NCBI GenBank assembly: GCA_029204225.1
Contig: CM055109.1
Span: 24,330,422 to 24,394,421, forward strand
DNA from: Diphasiastrum complanatum
Lineage: Eukaryota; Streptophyta; Lycopodiopsida; Lycopodiales; Lycopodiaceae
Reading direction: 5' to 3'
DNA length: 64,000 bases
The position numbers and the translations under genes are program-made. Below the pieces are notes generated by a model, which worked only from the letters and a program-made list of their open reading frames with translations, was not told the origin of the DNA and searched no databases. Below are positions 53,301 through 64,000 of this stretch, piece by piece; position 1 is the stretch's first letter, and the number at the start of each line of letters is the position of its first letter.

Positions 53301-53950
53301 CTCTCTCTTATTCTTATGTTTTTTGGATTTCTTTCCCTCATTAGAAGAAGAAGAGCTCTCTGGAACTACAAGACACTAAATCTGTTGTGCGCAGTTCAAA
53401 TGCAGCAAATACATCGTCTGCCAAGCACGCTGATTCGATATCCCATATGCAAAAAACTCATACTGGAAGGCATAATGAAAGACTTATGAAAATGTTCTGA
53501 ATGAATATTATTTCAAAAGGAAAATTTTCGTCTTTATGGTGTTTAAATAGGGCGAGAGATTGTAATAATTCTCCTCGTGCACTTTTTTCAATGATATCCA
53601 TTAATCATTTGTTTATAATTTTTTTGATGATTATTCTATGAGGCTAGTGATTGTCTATGTAATGTATTCCGGCACAGGTACAGATTCTAGGGTCAGAGCT
53701 AATGATGATTCATTGAATCTAGTGATAGACTAGTTAATGTATTCCGGCGTAGGTACAAATTTGTCTCACTCTGATTGGTGGATAAATATAGGCTGTAAAT
53801 CTCAATTTGTTATTTGACAAATGTATGGCTGTGATCAACAAGAATTGGCTATAAATATGTGCACCACTTTCCATATTTTGATTATGTGATCTTTTATTTT
53901 GAACTCTCTAGCCTTCTTGTTTTTTTTTCATTCTCGCGATATCGAATCGA
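53301..53950. repeat. repeat debris with a roughly 85-bp tandem duplication
   Basis: 53650-53700 and 53730-53765 share CTAGTGAT(T/A)G(T/A)CTA and TGTATTCCGGC(A/G)(C/T)AGGTACA. No gene. Confidence 0.5.
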
Positions 53951-53959
53951 TGTGCGCCA

Positions 53960-54570
53960 TCCCTTGATGTCGAATTATGTTACTATCATACCGATAACAT
54001 GTTGGCTGATATTCCAACAAAGCCTTTGCCAAAGGGTAAACACATTACCTTAGTTAGTATGTTACCTTAGATAGTGTGTTATGTTAGAGATTCCAAGGAT
54101 GCACTAGTTCTAAATGCCTATTCAAATTGAGATTGGGCTAGAGAAGCAGATACTAGAAAATCAACCTTGGGCTACATATGCTTTCTTGCAGGACCAATTT
54201 CATGGAGCAATCAAAAGCAAAAATTCATTTCCTTGTCCATTACCGAGTCCGAATACGTTGCAGGCTAAAAGCATGGTTTGGTGGTACAACATGGAATGTC
54301 AAGGACACTATCTTTTTTGGGTAGAAATGCACTCCAAAAAGGTTTATTGTTTAACATTCTAAAGTGGGTCCACTAGAGCTGAAGAGACTATGTGGGCCCA
54401 TTATTACTAAAAATGTCTTCATTGCATTAACTGATGGGTTACTATCATACCGATAACATGTTGGTCGATATTCCAACAAAGTCTTTGCCAAAGGGTAAAC
54501 ACATTACCTTAGTTAGTATGTTAATTCTTCATTCAGGTTTTTAGTGGTAAGCTTAAGGGGGAATATTGCA
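53960..54570 (+). pseudogene. copia RNase H fragments, partly duplicated
   Basis: MLADIPTKPLPKGKHITL-type text occurs at 53965-54060 and again at 54430-54530. Between them 54063-54262 reads AREADTRKSTLGYICFLAG, PISWSNQKQKFISLS and ITESEYVA. The duplication of the terminal block around the RNase H core shows rearrangement. A PPT-like TTAAGGGGGAATA lies at 54555-54567. Confidence 0.75.
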
Positions 54571-57400
54571 CATTAATTTTACTCCTGACCTAAATTCATT
54601 TTCCGAGTACTCCTATACAATTTAAATACTCACTTTCTAGAACACCCTACATAAATGAATTGTTATGTAAACCGATCTCCAATTTTACAAGCATTTTTAT
54701 TTGGCTTTAAATTAGCCTAAAAGGATTTGAGATCAACTTTAGTTCTCCAAAGCCCATACTTAAATGAAACTTATCACCTCTTTTTGACATCCAAATATTT
54801 TTTAGCAAGGATGCGAGGTTCATTTATGGGTATTCAAGTCTATATAACAAAAGAACTTCCATGGAAATTTTTAAATGATCTCCAAGTTGCATGACCTTAT
54901 CATTGGTCTATGTTATGGTAAGTATTTATAGGTTAGATGAACTTCAAATTTTTGACTTAATTTATTGTATTATGTATTTGTTAAGCTTTAACTAATGAAA
55001 TTATTGACTTTTCAATTTACATTTGTGAATTTGATTATACTCCAGTCTCACAATTAGATTTAGCCATTGGTGGAGGGCTCAATTATGCAACATGGAAGTG
55101 AGTCTGCATTCATGAAAAAAGGAAAGCAGCATGCATGCTTGAAAAAAGCAAACAAATTTTTTTCCATTGATGCCTACTTGATTCCACAATGTTTGTCTTC
55201 TTATTGTGCCCTTGCATGCTTGAATCTAGAAAAATGACAACCGAATTTCTCTGAGGATCTATTTGTATTGTATATGATAGTGTCTTCTTATGGAGGATGT
55301 ATCCAAATTATTTTTTATATTGGATGAAGAATTGATCAAGTTTCAAATGATGTGTCTTGAAAACCACATGCTTGATGGTTGGCAAAGATTATCTAAAATT
55401 GTCAATACTAAAAAGTGAATAGCTTTAATATTAATCATGACTATTGTGAATGCTATTCGTTATTATAATAAGTATTGATCCTGATTACTTGTGAATATTA
55501 ATCGTGTTTACTAAAATATTATGAGTACTTATCATTATTATTGTGAATATAAGAGTTGTGAATATTTGAGGATCATGGCCAACTTGAGCTGCCTTTTTGA
55601 AATTTGTTTCTTTTTGACCAAAATTCCAAAATGGGGAACAGATTTTGTGGCCAAATATCAAACCCCCCTAATAAGAAACTATCATCAAACGAAGATCACC
55701 TATTATGTGCAATCTTAACTCTACAATTGTAAAAATTGTTAACTACTTTTGTGGTAGTGGATGTGATAGTGTAAGCTCTTGCAACTTAAAACGTTAAAAG
55801 AAACAAACGAATCTCACCATAACTGAACTCACCAATAACCACCTTTTTAGCAAAAGAGCTTCTAAATGCATTTGTTTGTATCTCGAAGATAAAATTGTAA
55901 TAAAAAAGATCACATTTATCAATCCAACAATTTCACCATTATGGAAAGGCCGTTGTGGTATGATACCACGAGATTTTTGTTTTATTCGGAGAAGACAAAT
56001 GAATCCCAACACCTAAATAGGAATCTCATGTTCTTAGAATTTCGTTAACCTAATCATTTGGTTGATTATCTAGACGAGTACTCGTTTACTCCAGGCGTAA
56101 ATCCAATCATGGTAGATAAGACCTGCCAACAAACAAGTACAGCTGGGATATTATAACCTATCATATAGGCCTTGTGTCTAATTATATGCCAGGTTGAAAT
56201 ACGCACATAGCCAGATAAAAGGCTAGAACATCATTGCCAATGAAATAGTTAAGAAAAGAATTGTCAATATGCAGAGAATGTACCAAGCAGGCAGTAGTGT
56301 TTACTCTATACGCTAATAGTGATGTTAACCTTGATTGAACTGGGCTTTCTGTTAACCTTGATTGAACTGGGCTTTCTGGTTCTTACAATGCTTACCTCAG
56401 AATCTTAACATTGAATATTGAATGGTACACTATCTACCTAAGGCACGCTGAGGACAAAAAGAACAACAGTTGTATAGTTTAACTACACAAAAATAATATC
56501 ACAAAGTTGAAGATCACCTTTGCATCGTCAGCAATCGACTTGTGTATCACATCCAAGGCACAAAACTTCCCCCCCTACCGTTTCTGTATAGTAACCAGAT
56601 TCCAGTTGGTTTGACAACCCAGTCTAGATTCGGATTTCCTTCATGCTGTGAAAGGTAGCAAGAAAACGATAAGTTTTGAGGTCATGTACGCAAATAGATG
56701 CTCATAACAACGTAGACAATCTCCAACCTCCATTGACATTGCTGGTATTGCCAAGGTTTTATAGATTCTAATTTTATTATAACCTAGATTGCAAAAGACG
56801 TCAATCTATGGACACATAGAAATTAAGAGCACAACAAGATAGTAGCACACTTCAGACAGACCATGTCTATTCTTGTACTAGGTTTCTCTGGCTAAAAATC
56901 CTTTACTTGATGCAAGTTGCAACAGCGGATTTGCTATTTGTTTTATGGTAAGTCCATGTCCAGTGTAATTCGAATCGAAAAGCAAAAACAGACCATTAGC
57001 CTGCAGATTGCACGTGTAACAATCGCAAGACATACTTACCTAATTAAGACGTCTTGGGGATGTGGACATTACCTGACTTCTGGGTGGAATGACAACACAG
57101 CGGCTGAGTGAAAAAAGGGAGCCACACTTTGTTAAATGCATCGACTGAACGCTGGGATTATAAGCTTCAATGACACAGGCTATCGGCAGTTGGCAACACA
57201 TGACAAAGATACAAGGATCATTTACAACTAGGGAGGCGCATTCATTTTAGATTTTTGCAATATGCAATTTAATATTCCAAAATCACGAGCAAACTCAGAC
57301 CATGACACTTTAGCTATGCAATCAAAAGAATTAGCGGAGAAAGAAGGTTTAGCCTTACGTCCAAGTTCAATTTCCAAGTCCATATCTGCAGGTTGGCTGC

Positions 57401-57655
57401 CTACAATGTAATGCCCTCCCTTCTTGTGAAATCACAGATATATTCGGTTTGTTCAGTTGCAGTGTAATTATACGACCAACTGAGACCGCTGCGCACCACA
57501 TGGATGCCCAAAGATTTAGTCTCATCTGAACAACTCGCTTTTATGAAATCATTACAGAGGTTTGTTACGCTAAAGGAAGCATCTAGAGACGAAGCGAAAG
57601 ACACCTGAAGTAGAAACAAGGTGGCAAACATAGAGAATAAGTGAATGATGGCCAT
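57401..57655 (-). pseudogene. S-protein homologue copy 2, nonsense-truncated
   Basis: 84-aa frame from ATG at 57655, collinear with the first 84 residues of copy 1 and with about 14 amino-acid differences, including Y33-equivalent to Cys. Signal peptide, ASCSDETKSLGIHVV and EQTEYICDF are retained. At 57401 a CAG of copy 1 is TAG here, removing the last 33 residues. If the exon truly ends further on, this kills it; if the functional domain ends before, a truncated product is possible. The TATA box and CT-rich leader are kept. Confidence 0.65.
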
Positions 57656-57682
57656 AGAGAGAGAGAGAGAGAGAGAGACAGA
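57656..57682. repeat. GA microsatellite in the SPH copy 2 leader
   Basis: Perfect (GA)n of about 24 bases then CAGAGAG, immediately upstream of the ATG on the gene strand. Confidence 0.9.
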
Positions 57683-57709
57683 GAGTGTGCTTTACCTTTG
57701 TGTACTTGC

Positions 57710-57715
57710 TTTATA
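57710..57715 (-). promoter_or_regulatory. TATA box of SPH copy 2
   Basis: Minus-strand TATAAA within CTTTATAAAG, conserved with copy 1. Confidence 0.55.
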
Positions 57716-57880
57716 AAGACACTAGAGACGGCATTAGCTGGAGGAGAAAAATTTCAAACAAAATGCGACGGTGCTAAATTCAAAATGAGTAATTCCCCCT
57801 AAAACCAGTTCCAGCGGGAGTATTCGAATTAGAAAGCACGAATTCTTAGTTCCTACTACTTTAGCCATTAGTGAGAAAAG

Positions 57881-59070
57881 TACATCAAATAATTTATATT
57901 TCTCAGTGTTTACTTGTGTTTTTTACACTAATATAATGATTAAACTATGCATGTTTACTATTGTTATGATTTAATCAGAATCAATCACAATTGCATGCAT
58001 CCTCATGCTCTTGGGCATTATGCCGTAAAGCCCATAATAGCCTTGGCCTATTGAAATAAAGTTCTAACTTTAACATCGGATCCACTGCACTTAGAGCCAT
58101 GGCTCTAAAATCTAGAAAGCCCTTCATAATTATTACTTAGAGTGTCAACAAATACAATAATATCACATGTCAACAAGGCCTAAATAAACACTCGTTCCTT
58201 AAAATGATGTTAGGGTTCATGAGCCAAGTACACAAATGAAAAGGCCTATGCATCCTTTTTCCCTACTTATTAAATTCTAATGGCACATAGCATATCTAAA
58301 TAGTACCATATGATTGGGAAGAGTTTCATTATGACCATATGCTTGTGTGGGAAAGCTTCTAAGACTTATCATGTGACCAACATAGAAATTCGTTCCTTCC
58401 TTTTTGGATAGGCGGAGGTTACAGTAAAAAAAAAAATTAAACAACAACATCACAATGGGCAACAAGCCATATTACCTAGTTCTATTTGTCAGCAATAGCT
58501 TATGGATGCAATTTGTGATTTATGACTAAATTCAGTGCACGTGTCCAACGAGTTGATTCATGTGGTATGATAGTCTTTTTTTAACTCATCACATGTTGTA
58601 GAGATCCAGCATAGGTCATTTTTTGGGTGTTTAGATTCTTTCCATGCATATTCATCTATGTTTCAACGTGCCCTTGTAGTTATTGATTGGTTTACTTTCA
58701 TAAAGTGAGCGCTGATCTAGTATTCAATCAAATTTTTTTTAATATCGGTTCGACGCGCGCTTGTTTCCGTTGTAGATTTTATTCTTACATCCTACGCATT
58801 GATTCGATATCTCATAATGTTCAAATTTGGATCTGCCGTCCTCCCAGCAGGTTGATTCTGTCAGCTATGGTTGGTATACTGTATGCAATGCCAAACACTT
58901 TTTCAATTGGCTTGCATTACAAGATGGACTTCCAAATCTAGAAGGGGTAATATTCGATTAATTACTTTTAATTATGTTTTTGTTTTTTTCGTATACAAAT
59001 TCCTATTAACTGATCTTTAATTAATTACCTCTAATTGTGTTTATGTTTTTTTTTAATTTAAATGCCCAAA
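57881..59070. other. no recognisable gene
   Basis: Short frames only. An AT-rich duplicate (TTAATTA(C/T)TTTTAATTATGTTTTTG, 58955 and 59020) is the only structure I see. Confidence 0.45.
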
Positions 59071-59394
59071 GGTCTCCCCAATGGAGATAATGCACTTCAA
59101 GCAAGAGACCATAAAGCTAGTGATCGAAAATTCATATCCAGTTGCAGTGGCCGAGTGTTCTCCACCCAAGCTACTTCCAACTGGAGAAATGGATTTAGAG
59201 ATCATAGATAGTTGATACTGATTAAATATTCGTCTCACTTGATGTGGATGAGACACATGTATAGAAAACTTTAATAGAAATATACTTACAGTTTTTCTAT
59301 GGTTGTTCTTACTTGTTTTTTTTCCTCTTATCAATTCAGGTTATGATTCATTCATCTTCAATTTCTACTGTTTTTTAACATGTTTGTTTTTCAT

Positions 59395-59590
59395 AGCCTT
59401 GGTCTGCCTTGCCTTTACCATGGTCTTTTTTGGATAAGTTCAGAATGATGATCTGATTGAACCTTTGCCACAACCAATCCAAACATGCAACATTAGTTCA
59501 CTTAGATTTGTTGCAACAAAGCTTTGATCAGATCATCATCTGAACATATCCAAATATGCCAAGAAAAGGACAATATAGACCAAGGCAATG
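59395..59590. mobile_element. foldback MITE candidate inside tandem unit 1
   Basis: The left arm CTTGGTCTGCCTTGCC...GGATAAGTTCAGAATGATGATCTGATT pairs with the complement of the right arm AATATAGACCAAGGCAATG...GATCAGATCATCATCTGAACATATCC. Arms are about 65 bp around a 60-bp loop. No coding capacity. Confidence 0.65.
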
Positions 59591-59934
59591 AAGACCAAAA
59601 ATACAACCGATATATACAAGACTTCAACAAGGGCAAGCATCAATTGTGATGATCACTGGAGTTCAAGTGACTGAAGATCTCCCCAATGGAGATAGTGCAT
59701 TTCCTGCAGGAGACAATGAATCTTGTAATTGAAAACTCATATCATAGATAGTTGATACTGATTAAATATTCATCTCACTTGATGTGGATGAGACACATGT
59801 ACAGAAAATTTTAATAGAAATATATTTACAGTTTTTCTATAGTTGTTCTTACTTGTTTTTTTTCCTATTACTAACTCAGATTTTGATTCATTCATCATCA
59901 ATTTCTACGGTTTTTCGACATGTTTGTTTTTCAT

Positions 59935-60130
59935 AGCCTTGGTCTGCCTTGCCTTTACCATGGTCTTTTTTTGGATAAGTTCATAAAGATGATCTGATGG
60001 AATCTTTGCCACAACCAATCCAAACATGCGACAAACTTAGTTTTGTTACAACATCAGTTCATTTTCTGAACATATTCAAATATGCCAAGACAAGGACAAT
60101 ATAGACCAAGGCAATGAAGACAAAAAATAC
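59935..60130. mobile_element. foldback MITE candidate inside tandem unit 2
   Basis: Same element as at 59395-59590, with a shorter and more diverged loop. Its presence at the same place in both units shows the insertion predates the tandem duplication. Confidence 0.6.
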
Positions 60131-60579
60131 AACCGATATATATGAGACATCAACAAGGGCAAGCGTCGATTGTAGTGATCATTGGAGTTCAAGTGACTGA
60201 AGATCTCCCCAATGGAGATAGTGCATTTCCTATAGGAGACAATGAATCTTGCTATCAAAAACTCATATTATCCAGTTGCAATTACATTGTGTTTTGCACT
60301 ATGGAAATGGAGATCATAGAAATGAAAGAGCCTCATAGAAAAAGTGGTTCATATATTTTCAAAAATTATGTATACAAAAAATTGTATTACATAATACAAA
60401 ATTCCATAGTTCATAATCTATGGATCTTCGAATTTGATAGATGTTCCAATGTCTTTGCATTTTATATGCTCTTCATGCCTTACTCTTACCTGCACAAGAG
60501 AAATTGTATTAGTTATATATTTTATAAAACTGATTCACTTAGAAATAGAAAAAAAAGAATATTTTTATATGGCATAACA

Positions 60580-61380
60580 CCTTTTCACCATTCAGTCGAA
60601 ATTGATTGTACTGAGGTAGATCGAATTACAACATGTCTAGTTTTGATCTAATGTGATTGAGACACCAATTTTCCTCAACCTCAACCATTGCAAGAATGTT
60701 GTCATTTCTTTTCACTATTATCTAAAGTTGTTCTTGAGGGTTTATACCAAAATCTTGATCAAGTGGCTTCCAAACAGTTTTGCATTTAATCCATCTTCTA
60801 TAATACAACAACAAAGTGAGCATTTGTTTTTCGATGTGATATCTAAATGTCATGGATGAGTAACATACTTTGCACTCAACTTGCTGATTTTGTTTTGTAA
60901 CCCAACCATCATCCAACAACTCGGCAATTATATCAGCACTCAAGTCCTTACAAATAAACTTTGTTTTTGTTCTCCCAACATTGCATTTGGAAAAAAAATC
61001 AACAAAAATAGTAAAAGGTAGATACCAGTTTAATCTATTATTCTTTGATCTAGTGCTACATTTTAATATACTCTGAATATCAATATATAGCCTAGATCAA
61101 AAACTTTCTGAAATTGCTACATCAGGAGAAATCCATTCCTTACTCGAAAAATCTGGTAGAGGATATGGCTCTAATCTACCAACTAAACCATTTTTATCAG
61201 GAAAATAGGTGTGATCATAAAAAAAAACTCCTGACTCTAAAAGTGATATCGGAGAACGACCTTTATATTGTAAAATACCGATCTCCGAATGTATGACACC
61301 GTTTATTCCTGCAATCGATTGAACTGATTGCCATTCAACGAAATTTGATGGATACAAATATGCAAAACCAACAAAAACAT
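60580..61380 (-). pseudogene. unrecognised gene, copy A (inverted relative to 63041-63789)
   Basis: On the minus strand 61357 to 60722 is one frame of 212 codons interrupted by a single TGA near 61097, where copy B has an Arg codon. Motifs shared with copy B include YPSN, VIH(S/T)(E/N)IG, LQY(K/R)GR, (V/I)FFY(D/E), P(I)PLP(D/S)F, (S/M)STRSK, IFVDFFS, (F/V)(I/Y)CK-x-LS, EL(L/M)D(D/E)G, HIEKQML/QIEKQML and PLDQD. Downstream VEVEENWCLNHIRSKL (about 60660-60700) also matches after a frame change. No family recognised. Confidence 0.55.
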
Positions 61381-61729
61381 CTCATGAAAAATAAAATTTA
61401 AATAAAATGCTAAATCTAAAGAAATTGAATCTAAAAACTTACAATTGCATTTCCTTCCATCATTTGGATTCAGATCATGAATGTTGAGCTCATTGTGAAG
61501 ATAAGCATGCTAAACTAAAACTTCTGTGATAGATTGATTGGCAGGTGATACTTTAAAATCCATAATCCTGCCTTTCCAAGAGCTTCTTTATATGTTATCA
61601 GATCTTTTTCTTTTTCGGAATGAGTCTTTTGCAGAGGGATGCATCAAGATCCATTAATATTCTCGATATATTCTTGGTATCCATTGATCTTTTGCATTTT
61701 CTTATTCACTAACTTGACTATTAGGCCTA
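61381..61729. other. no recognisable gene
   Basis: May contain upstream intron or leader of copy A; nothing distinctive. Confidence 0.4.
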
Positions 61730-62580
61730 ACAACATTTAATTTCCACAAAAGGCCACAAGTCATGTTATTAACTTTTAGCTAATCAAATAACTATGTCAT
61801 CATTGGCTTGGACTTACACACGTAGGTGTCAAATCCCTCTCACTTATAAATGAATAATCTAGCTAGGGTTTTCTCAAAATTCGTAAACCCTCCAACAGTT
61901 ATATACTGGTAACCAGGAAATGTTTGAATCACATCATGCTGACCGGTCGAACACCACGTTTGGTGTCAAGATTTGTGAATGATAAGGATCAGTTGTTGTT
62001 ACGTGTATTACGACATTTTGAATTGGCACCAGTTGGAAGTGTTTTGGGTGGAATAACTTCGTCTACAACTGTGTCTGCTGCAACATTATTAGAGTTGCCA
62101 AAATAAGCCAACTTACCTGTTAGATGGGCCATTTTAAGGTATTTTGTATGTATAAGATTGTTTAAGAACTTAGACCTTTAGTCGTATTAATGTTGTTAGG
62201 TAGATGGATTAGGATAAGTCGCCATAGGGATGACTACGGTGTGTTCAGTAATGTGTAGATAGGACAAAAAGCACCAAAAAGATTGTTTTTAGGGTTGTTG
62301 ATTTAGAATGGAAAGATCATATTCGGGTAAAGAGGAATGGAAGTTGAACGGACCGGAAGAAACCACATGTGTGACGATTGTGATCTTGATGTGGTCTTAG
62401 CAATGGAAGTTGTACCAACCACAAGAGAACTACATACAAAACAATGGCGGTCTTTTGCGGAGTTGTGGGAATGGTGAGTTCAGGATTGTATAGATAGAGA
62501 ACTTGTAGTCGCAAAGGGGACTCTTGGTTTTACACTGGATAGCAAAGGTGTGATCAAGCGTCAAAAGGGTTAGAGCCGAA
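61730..62580 (+). repeat. LTR-like block, inverted homologue of 16490-17420
   Basis: Starts AACTTGA(C/T)TATTAGGCCTAACAA, includes GACTTACACACGTAG, CCCTCTCACTTATAAATGAA, ACCAGGAAATGTTTGAATCA and, after the short frame, GGTTGTTGATTTAGAATGGA. Homology is lost after TCAAGCGTCAAAA(A/G)G(A/G)TTAGAGCCGA. Confidence 0.65.
61924..62106 (+). pseudogene. conserved short frame ending ...LLELPK, unrecognised
   Basis: 60-residue frame, sister of 16988-17188, with the same stop. Differences are mostly conservative or at variable Thr/Ser positions (GITSSTTVSAA against GITLPTTVAAA). Confidence 0.45.
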
Positions 62581-63040
62581 TGCAAATTTTCAGATTCATA
62601 GTTTATTGTTTCAAATTTTTGCATGCACATTACGAATGGCGCCATCAAGGAAGCCGTGCTCCTCAATCAACTCTGTGCTTCTATTCAATGAGGCAAATGA
62701 TAATGGATTATGGGTGCCAAGAAAATATTCAAAAAACTCTTGGGTTTTGATGCATCCATCATCAAAAGGAGCATTTTGAAAAAAGAAAAGGTCGAAATTA
62801 TCATTTCGATCTTATTGGAAGGCCAACATTTTGGATTTCAGAACATCACCAGGAGAAAAATCTATTTTTTAAATTCTAGTCCAACATGTATATATGCATT
62901 TAGAGATAAATGTGCAAGGATTCAACCGTCGGGATAAAAAAAAAAGGAACTGTGAATATTGATATTTTTTATACTTAGATTTTTGTCATTCATAAGTATC
63001 TAATAGTAAACTTGCCAATCTGATCATTTTTCTCGTGCAG
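62581..63040. other. possible upstream part of copy B, not assigned
   Basis: A plus-strand frame reads NGLWVPRKYSKNSWVLMHPS near 62703-62762 then meets a stop. It might be an upstream exon of copy B. No motif. Confidence 0.3.
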
Positions 63041-63789
63041 ATTTATATCCATCCAACATAAATGAATGAGAGTCGAGTGGATCTTTAGTAGGTGTGTTAG
63101 ATGTCATTCACACTAATATTGGATAGCTACAATATCGAGGTAGAACTGCAAAAGATCCAGTTGATAGTGGGATCATTTTTTATGAATCAATGTAAGAAAA
63201 TTTTGGACAAATAGTACCAATTCCATTACCTAGTTTTGAAAGTGATGAATGGTTTGCAGCAGATGCTACAAATTTAGAATCATTTCGTTGCAAGATATAT
63301 AATGATGTAAAAAATTCATTAAAAATGAGCACAAGATCAAAAACTGTCAAATTGCGTTGGTTTATTTTCTTGAATATATTTGTGGATTTCTTTTCAAGTG
63401 TCAATGTACACAAAACTCCAACGATGTTTGTATACAAAAATTTATCAGATAGTTTATTATCTGAACTTATGGATGAAGGCTGAGACAAAAGATCAGATGG
63501 AGAAATAGAATGCAGAATTAAAATGTCTTTCATGTGCTTCTGTTAACAAATTGAAAAACAAATGTTGATCTTATGCTTCCATTATCAAAGATGAAAAAAA
63601 AATAAAGGTAAATGGGTGCCACTCGATCAAGACTTGGAAGCCAGTGGACATTCTAAACAAAAAAATATTAAAAATTATATACAAAGATGTCATTTTGATG
63701 TTGTTGAGGTGGAAGAAGATTGGAGTCTAAACTATATCAGGCGGGAACTATTGCTCCTACAAGATGATGTACTTTCATACTTCAGATAA
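63041..63789 (+). pseudogene. unrecognised gene, copy B (large exon)
   Basis: The exon starts after TTCTCGTGCAG. Homologous to copy A throughout: DLYPSNINE, DVIHTNIG, LQYRGR, DSGIIFYES, IVPIPLPSFESDEWFAAD, KMSTRSK, NIFVDFFSSVNVH, FVYKNLSDSLLSELMDEG, QIEKQML, PLDQDLEASG, DVVEVEEDWSLNYIRREL. Several in-frame stops (after NINE, after IG, after DEG) show it is dead. It ends near a GTAAAC donor at about 63798. Confidence 0.55.
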
Positions 63790-63910
63790 ATTTTCAATGG
63801 TAAACTCACAAGTAACTGTAAACACTCGATCTTTTATGAATAGTTTCAATCAAAATTTTCTAATACAATCTCTGTACTAATTGTAGCTAACTTTGTATTG
63901 GTTTTATGTA

Positions 63911-64000
63911 GGTACGTAAAAGACATGAGCTCGAGATCAAATGCAAAGATATTGACAAAACAATTCAACTTATGGAAGAACATTGAGATTCACTATCAGC
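63911..64000 (+). pseudogene. copy B next exon, truncated by the window
   Basis: After TTTTATGTAG the plus strand reads VRKRHELEIKCKDIDKTIQL then MEEH and a stop, a charged helical segment. It continues beyond the window. Confidence 0.4.

Larger units (their letters stand above)
54580..57880. repeat. duplicated segment B (homologue of segments C and A joined; SPH copy 2)
   Basis: 54580-55600 matches 51180-52215, and 55320-57880 matches 35280-38010, in one continuous stretch. A 29-bp internal duplication occurs at about 56322-56380 (GTTAACCTTGATTGAACTGGGCTTTCTG twice-like) relative to copy A. About 154 bp present in A (37174-37327) are absent near 57237. Confidence 0.85.
59072..60260. repeat. 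tandem duplication (two units plus a partial third)
   Basis: The sequence from CTCCCCAATGGAGATA at 59075 recurs at 59678 and 60207. Units 1 and 2 share AGTTGATACTGATTAAATATTC, TTTCTATGGTTGTTCTTACT and the foldback region. Unit 2 lacks about 60 bp near its start (the CCAGTTGCAGTGGCCGAGTG part). A plus-strand exon-like frame (QGQASIV, GVQVTEDLPNGDSAFP) is conserved in units. Confidence 0.85.

Noticed and set aside
1-64000. tRNA, rRNA or organelle insertions
   Set aside because: No cloverleaf-like, rDNA-like or chloroplast/mitochondrial gene text noticed while reading; a tRNAscan or organelle alignment was not possible here.

Overview
The window is nuclear DNA from a seed plant. The evidence is Ty1/copia and Ty3/gypsy retrotransposons primed by initiator tRNA-Met, a spliced En/Spm (CACTA)-type transposase-associated gene, hAT- and foldback-type MITEs, and an S-protein-homologue (SPH, plant self-incompatibility S1 family) gene in two copies. 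I cannot name the species. No bacterial-style operons, rRNA, tRNA or CRISPR arrays are visible. The DNA is AT-rich and almost wholly repeat-derived; I see no intact conserved housekeeping gene.

Layout. 0.3-2.3 kb: minus-strand multi-exon transposase_24-like gene. 2.6-4.2 kb: old degenerate tandem repeat. 5.9-8.6 kb: a 403-bp LTR abutting a decayed minus-strand gypsy gag-protease-RT. 8.7-9.1 kb: second transposase_24 fragment. 10.85-14.5 kb: about 2.5 units of a 1444-bp tandem array, each unit a chimera of a copia integrase fragment, a short exon-like segment and a third repeat family. 15.5-17.4 kb: gypsy gag and an LTR-like block repeated in inverse orientation at 61.7-62.6 kb. 17.4-28.1 kb: two decayed copies of one minus-strand copia family; one carries a 378-bp MITE, the other is split by a structurally complete, very young plus-strand copia element (19997-26311; 862-bp LTRs differing at one base; TSD AGATT; one uninterrupted 1326-aa Gag-Pol). 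28-35 kb: gypsy RNase H fragment, CpG-rich block, hAT MITE, LTR remnants. 35.2-38.0 kb: segment with an SPH gene, duplicated at 55.3-57.9 kb, where the SPH copy carries a nonsense codon. 38.7-44.8 kb: gypsy and copia remnants. 45.7-48.5 kb: unrecognised gene fragments interrupted by a complete 1141-bp small LTR element (46645-47785). 49.7-55 kb: copia and gypsy fragments plus direct repeats. 59.0-60.3 kb: tandem duplication containing a foldback element. 60.6-64 kb: two inverted, homologous, decayed copies of an unrecognised gene.

How it works together. The window is best read as layered insertions. The only element that looks capable of its own transposition is the copia at 20-26 kb. The host-like sequences are the SPH pair with adjacent exon-like frames, and the inverted unknown gene pair near the right edge. 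The 1444-bp array carries a piece of the SPH-linked segment, so sequence has been mixed between host-like and element DNA here.
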